Assembly (NCBI GenBank): GCA_010015745.1
Contig: ML978167.1
Span: 248,001-312,000 of the forward strand
DNA: 64,000 bases
DNA from: Setomelanomma holmii
Taxonomy: Eukaryota > Ascomycota > Dothideomycetes > Pleosporales > Phaeosphaeriaceae
Direction of reading: 5' to 3'
Shown: in pieces, positions 59,270 to 64,000 of the stretch
How the letters are laid out: the number at the start of each line of letters is the position of its first letter
Position numbering within the stretch: the first letter of the stretch is position 1
Translations under genes and position numbers: made by a program
Notes under the pieces: generated by a model
Databases searched by the model: none
Seen by the model: only the letters and a program-made list of their open reading frames with translations
Told to the model about the DNA's origin: nothing

Positions 59270-60487
59270 ATGGCCGAACCGGACGAGGTTGCGAGCAAAG
59301 TGCTGCGAAGGGCACAGGTCTCCAAGGTCCGCCACTCTTATGCCCGCGGCCCCTAGGGCAGTATTTGCTAACATTGTGCTCCCCAGATGACCCGGACGCT
59401 GCAGAACCGCCTCGCTCTGGCCAACGTCAAGATCAAGAATGGCTGGGAGAGCCTCAGTCTGGATGCCATTGAGCCTGTTGTTGATGTGGAGCTCAAACAG
59501 AAGCGCAAGCGCCCTGGCTCCAGTAACGAAACAATGTCGGATGCATCGAGCGTCTCTGAGCGCTTCTACCATCCAGGCCTACTCGACTCCTCCCCACTTG
59601 CCGCCCCGATATTCTCAGACGATATTCGCCGGTCAGGGAGTCGGTCGGGCAGCAGTCACAGTCAGAACAAGCGACCTCGGTACGACCAGGCGAGGTACCC
59701 AGCATCGAGCAACCACACCCGCAACAAAGTGCGGTCGACTACTGCTTCTAGCAACTGGAAGAACAGCTTCCAATTGCCCGAATCGTCACCTGTATACCAC
59801 CGCAGACATGCTCGCTTTGGGCGGACACATGTTCCGAGCTTGTCCTTCGTGTCAGAAACTTCGACCATCCCCGACCACCCTCGCTCCCCACTCCTATCCG
59901 AAGACGATGACGAAGATCTTCCAATCACCTCCTTCCAGATCAATCGCTCCCACCAAAGATCATCCCCACCACGGGTCCCTCGCACACCTCCTCCTGATGT
60001 CGCCCGCTCAGCTCGTCTCCGTCAAAGCGGCTTCAATGCTGCCGGGGCCGCTCGGGAAGGCAAGACTGGTGAGGAGGACGCAAACCTCCTCATGTACCTA
60101 GCTACATCACCAACACCAGCCCGTCCTGGCTCAGCGAAAGCACAAATGCTTGCTCCCTCCACACCTCCCCCAAAGTCGACGCCGCTACCCTCATCAATGA
60201 TGTCGACGCCAGGGGGCGGAGGAGCACACTACACAGGATTTGGATTGGCAACACCTTCTACCAATCTGAACTTTGCCGAGTTTCTCAACATGACGCCGAG
60301 TCCTGCACAGGTCGGAGGCTCATGGAACCGAACACCCATCGCAGGTGGTGCGAAAACTCCTGCTGCCGCTCGAGAGGCGCGACGTCGTCTCAACTTTGAC
60401 AACCTTCACCCTCCTACAGGAGACGGACCTCACATGAGCAAGGTTGAGGGTCTCGGCATGGACCTTGGAGGCGAACTAGTCTCATAA
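59270..60487 (+). CDS. Whi5/Nrm1-like cell-cycle transcriptional repressor
   Basis: Whi5/Nrm1 proteins bind the SBF/MBF G1 transcription factors and repress G1/S genes in yeast. A small first exon (59270-59317, MAEPDEVASKVLRRAQ, good Kozak-like ccaccATGG) is joined to the main exon at 59387 through an intron with a weak GTCTCC donor and a clear CAG acceptor. The main exon could also start translation alone at MTRTLQNRL. The family signature is the short motif LQNRLALANVKIKNGWESLS. The rest (about 340 residues) is Ser/Pro-rich with many SP/TP sites, fitting CDK control, and a conserved-looking end (GGAKTPAAAREARRRLNFDN). Assignment rests mostly on the one short motif. Confidence 0.72.
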
Positions 60488-62751
60488 CGGCATGCACATA
60501 TATGATGACCGTGTACGCATCAACGAGACGAATTATGAGCTCGGAACGACGACACGGCGGTAACAGCATCCAACACCCGTCGCAAACACGTGACACCACA
60601 GACTACTATTTCCATTGGTTTGATACCTGAAAAGCATGGCGTGTAAAGACTGCCCTGTTTCTTGATTGTGAATTTGCGCAACAGCTACCAAAGTTACTGG
60701 TAGCAATCACCTTACGTTGCAACGCTTGGGCTTCTACTGGATACCATAGTTCCTCGACTACCCCCTCAGCGCCCGACTTCGTTGCGAGCGCTTTGTACTA
60801 CCTACCGTTCAGCATACCCATATCGAGCAACTCCTTAGCGAGTGACTTTAGCTTCATTCGCATTTCCTTTGTTGGTCGTAACACAATTCAGTACAGTCGT
60901 ATAGCATCCTTGGAGGAGGGGCATCAAACGTCGATACACAAGCAGTGAAGCACCCGTCGCACTGCTTGGCAGATCAGATAGGCGAATAATAAGAACAGAT
61001 CTAGCAACCATATTTGCGCACATGATTGACACCTGTTTCCTCCTCTGCCAGGTGCCGTTGTCATTCGCTAGTCATACGAGACTTTGACACGGATCGCCGA
61101 GAGCGAACCAAAGCTACGCCACAATGAGGATCGCCAACGCGTGTTCGGCAACTCCATGGCAGCAGTGCAGTGCAGCGCAGCGCAGCAATGCGAACTTGAT
61201 CTCCACACCTGACGCTATGATCTGCTAGCGACGGAACGATCACGTCCATTGAGCACATTGCGATGCCACTTGCACGGCATAGACATTTGTCCGTGCTACA
61301 CCTAAGACCATCGTCACCTAGGCCCACCGACAAGACCAACTCTCTCACACCACAACTCAATGTACAACGCAGATAAGAGTCATAAGGCTCCAACAAATAC
61401 ACCTGCATCTTACTCGCATGCTGTAGCCAGCCACTTACCCCTCCTCTTCCACTTCTGCATACACTTTCCAACCAGGCAACCCCCTCGCAGCACCGACGCG
61501 CCCAACTTCCCTAATACGCGTCGCGCGCCAAATTCGCGTTGGGGCCAAAAGCTTTCTGCTGCTGTGGTTGGCTGACCATTGCATGGATGTACTTGTATGC
61601 TAAGCTGTATGGGGATGGATAAGTGTATCAAAAGCTGGGATGTGGTACATTATGTAAGATCGAGTTCGGACGGACGTAAATTACGGCAAGGCTGATCGAC
61701 GATCGCGACAGTTGTGGCTGGGTGGGACAACTGCGCCTTGTGCACAGGCAGTTCAATGCTCGCCTTGCTTCCTCCGTCGTTGCGTGGACGACAGATGGGT
61801 GTGAGTTCTGTGCGGGTTCGATGGGTTTGACACGTCTTGCTGCGCCGAGGAATTTTTGATACGCTTCTTGTATTCACAGACATGTCATGCTCACGATCAC
61901 GAGAGGCGACTTCGCCAGTCAAGCAAAGCGCCTTTCACAATTGACTCAGCATGCAAATGTAAATGCAGATGCAATTCGGCATCTCCACCGGATAGCGCAA
62001 GTCCCGTCGCCCTTCGGCGCCTTCAAATCCTGCTTTCATTCCAAGATCGAAATTACACATCCAAGTTTTGCATTTGCGCATGGCTAGAAAGCGCGCCTTG
62101 GCCCGATTCGTCACTTCCTGATGCGTTTTAGCGGCATCAAGTGCGGCGGTATTCGGTAAGGCGAGGTCAGTGTGAATGGCTCGTCTTATGGTGTTCGTGG
62201 CGGATTCGGTTGGAAGGAAGATTGCGTAGCCAGAGAAGAAGTCATTAAGAATATCTCGATCTCTCTATTCATGTTTTTGTGAGGTTTCGGATTACGTAAC
62301 TCTGGCATATGGGACCTCTTGGTTCTGCTTGTTAACGGAAATGCTTCCGTGTTGTGATCTTGACAGGTTCACCTTTCTATGATCTGTACTGCTTAAGCTC
62401 CCTAGGGATCTCCATATTTGTTCTTCTCGGGAACGACTTCTTCGGCTTTGCTCAAGGCCTACTGAAGCTGCAGTGTGAAACTTAGACGTTTTCCTTTCTG
62501 TTGAAGAACCGCAATACACTCCAGATCGTGATTCGACAGTCATTGCTGTACCGCAAGAGACGTTGATGCCTACATGTCTTCCATAAACACCAAAACGAAG
62601 TACGAAGCCTACTCACGACCTCTTACTTTCAGAACTACACCACCAACACATACAGTCCAAGCCCTCACTTCTCATCGTGCCCATTTTCCAAATTACCGGC
62701 CGCCGCACCCAGTAACAGCAGGAAGAATGGACAAACACCTACTTCCTCCGC
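60488..62751. other. Intergenic, nothing recognised
   Basis: About 2.3 kb. Short frames occur on both strands without domain resemblance. I see no repeat, tRNA or mobile element. Confidence 0.45.
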
Positions 62752-63450
62752 ATGGCATCTGCCCTCCAACTCCCACGCAGCCCATCTCCTCCCTCCCTCC
62801 TCCCGCAGCTAACACCAGCCTTTGCCCTTGGCTGGTCCAAACTGCCCATCGAACTCAAGACACAAATCCTTCGCCATAGGTTGGTCAGTCCAATCGGTAT
62901 CTCAAGCTCTCTGACATGGAAGTACATCACCAACACCATGCCCACGACCCGACACGTCACCCTGGCTGGTAGACTGCGCCGCCATCTCGCCATGGGTAAC
63001 GACATTGCAAGTCTGGCGAGAGAAGTGTATTACAAACACAACACATTCATCATAAGAACAAGCGGTGAAGGCCTACGGTATAGAGTCAGCTTACCACCCC
63101 GGTCCACCCGCTCGCTCATACGCAGCCTATGTATACAAGTTTATCTCTCGAGCAGTAACTGGGATGTGCTCCAACGCCTTGCTGCAGGCAAGTACGGCTT
63201 CGATGAGTTGCGGCATGTTACTGTGCATGTTCGGTGGCCACATCGACCGGATCCAACGTATATAGGATTGATGCCTGAGAAATGGCATCGGTGGGCTGCG
63301 ATTAGTTTTGCGTGCAGGGGGGAGGTGGTCTTTGAGAAGGACATGGCGAGGGAGAAGGAGGGGTTTGTAGATAGGTATTTGGAGGGCAAGGGGACGGATA
63401 GGGAGGACGTGGAGAGGTGGGTGAGGGGGATTGTGGGGTTTGGTGCATAG
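62752..63450 (+). CDS. Small F-box-like protein of unknown function
   Basis: A single-exon frame of 232 codons. The segment LGWSKLPIELKTQILRHRLV near residue 26 resembles the start of an F-box (L-P-x-E-L/I, then hydrophobic pattern), as seen in a large family of short fungal proteins that begin this way. A central stretch (LAREVYYKHNTFIIRTSGEG, RYRVSLPPRSTRSLIRSLCI) resembles the usual continuation, where a residue is measured against a tail of basic loops. The C-terminus is acidic/basic mixed (EKDMAREKEGFVDRYLEGKG). If it is a true F-box protein it would be a substrate adaptor of an SCF ubiquitin ligase, but the motif is short and this is inference. Confidence 0.65.
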   Translation: MASALQLPRSPSPPSLLPQLTPAFALGWSKLPIELKTQILRHRLVSPIGISSSLTWKYITNTMPTTRHVTLAGRLRRHLAMGNDIASLAREVYYKHNTFIIRTSGEGLRYRVSLPPRSTRSLIRSLCIQVYLSSSNWDVLQRLAAGKYGFDELRHVTVHVRWPHRPDPTYIGLMPEKWHRWAAISFACRGEVVFEKDMAREKEGFVDRYLEGKGTDREDVERWVRGIVGFGA

Positions 63451-63716
63451 ATGTGGGATGATGGATTAGTATTGTTGGGTCTTTGTGAAGATGATTGGCT
63501 TGATACTACGTGAGATGAAAATCTTCCTTTCAAGGTTAGTGAATTTCCTGCTATGCTTCGGTATCTCATAAACACCCCTCAACGCCGCCGCTGATGGACA
63601 GTACAATCTCCTTCCTATATCTGCAAAACCATGCCTTCGTGTATACATAACCACGTCGAGTCGAAAAATGTACAATGAAATGCGCAAGAAGCAAGACAGA
63701 TCGCGCTGAAAAATCC

Positions 63717-64000
63717 TCACGAGTACTGATTCGAGTTGACTTGGCTCGCCATGACCATCATCCAGACCAGAAAGACAGTTCCGATGATCCAGAAGGCGAA
63801 AACAGCTTGCCAGCATTGACCTGTTATTCAGTCAGTATTTGTCCACGGTCACATCTTGTAGGCCTCAAACTCACAGATGTTTCTCTGCTGCAGGAACGCA
63901 AGAGTGTTCAGACTCGGCCCGCGAACCGCATCATTGAATACGTAGGTATTGCACTGATTGTTGATGTTCGGTCCGGCAAAAAGTTGTATCGCTGTGCCAA
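63717..64000 (-). CDS. C-terminal end of a small membrane protein (5' part beyond window)
   Basis: Two exons are visible: 63875 to the window edge and 63717-63820, joined through an intron with GTGAGT donor and CAG acceptor, which completes a Cys codon. The visible 76 residues end in CWQAVFAFWIIGTVFLVWMM followed by MASQVNSNQYS and stop. Just before lie GPNINNQCNTYVFNDAVRGP and NTLAFLQQRNIC. One hydrophobic segment near the end and a Cys-containing loop before it suggest a tetraspan (MARVEL-like) fungal membrane protein, but too little is visible to decide. Confidence 0.6.

Noticed and set aside
1..64000. Transposons, CRISPR arrays, bacterial-type operons
   Set aside because: No transposase or reverse transcriptase motifs, terminal repeats or regularly spaced repeats were seen on either strand.

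Overview
The window reads as nuclear DNA of a filamentous ascomycete, most likely a dothideomycete. Genes are split by short introns (about 40-90 nt) with GTATGT/GTAAGT-type donors and CTAAC-like branch sites. The gene set is typical of such fungi: FKS1 glucan synthase, a GH72 glucanosyltransferase, a WSC-domain protein, a FluG-type fusion, an ENA-type cation ATPase, Slm1 and Lcb1. I saw no bacterial signature and no intact transposon. The species cannot be named from this sequence alone.

Layout. 1-18 kb is a degraded accessory region. It holds an intact GH3 beta-glucosidase (cut by the window edge), a Ser/Thr-kinase relic, an AA9 LPMO relic, an intact DUF2985-type membrane protein, amidase and ENA-ATPase relics that abut at their truncated 5' ends, a broken gene with internal repeats, and an aminoglycoside-phosphotransferase-fold relic. 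19-33 kb is mainly intact: Slm1-like protein, WSC protein, an 814-aa protein of unknown function, and FluG. 33-36 kb carries an MFS sugar transporter relic and a GH3 C-terminal relic facing away from each other. 36-50 kb has an intact P450, then a head-to-head pair of cell-wall genes (GH72 glucanosyltransferase and FKS1) about 3 kb apart. 50-64 kb has a large broken fungal gene, Lcb1, a metalloprotease with a jacalin-like tail, a Whi5/Nrm1-like protein, a small F-box-like protein, and the end of a small membrane protein.

The dominant theme is pseudogenisation. Nine loci carry nonsense codons, small frameshifts or truncations while introns and most of the coding sequence stay recognisable, so the decay looks recent. 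The broken genes belong mostly to nutrient use (LPMO, amidase, sugar transporter, beta-glucosidase), ion transport and expanded lineage-specific families. The intact ones are mostly housekeeping genes of the cell wall, sphingolipid metabolism and cell cycle. Either loss of a plant-biomass lifestyle or loss of redundant copies after genome duplication or hybridisation would fit. The sequence alone does not decide between these, and base-calling or assembly error must be excluded for the single-base lesions.
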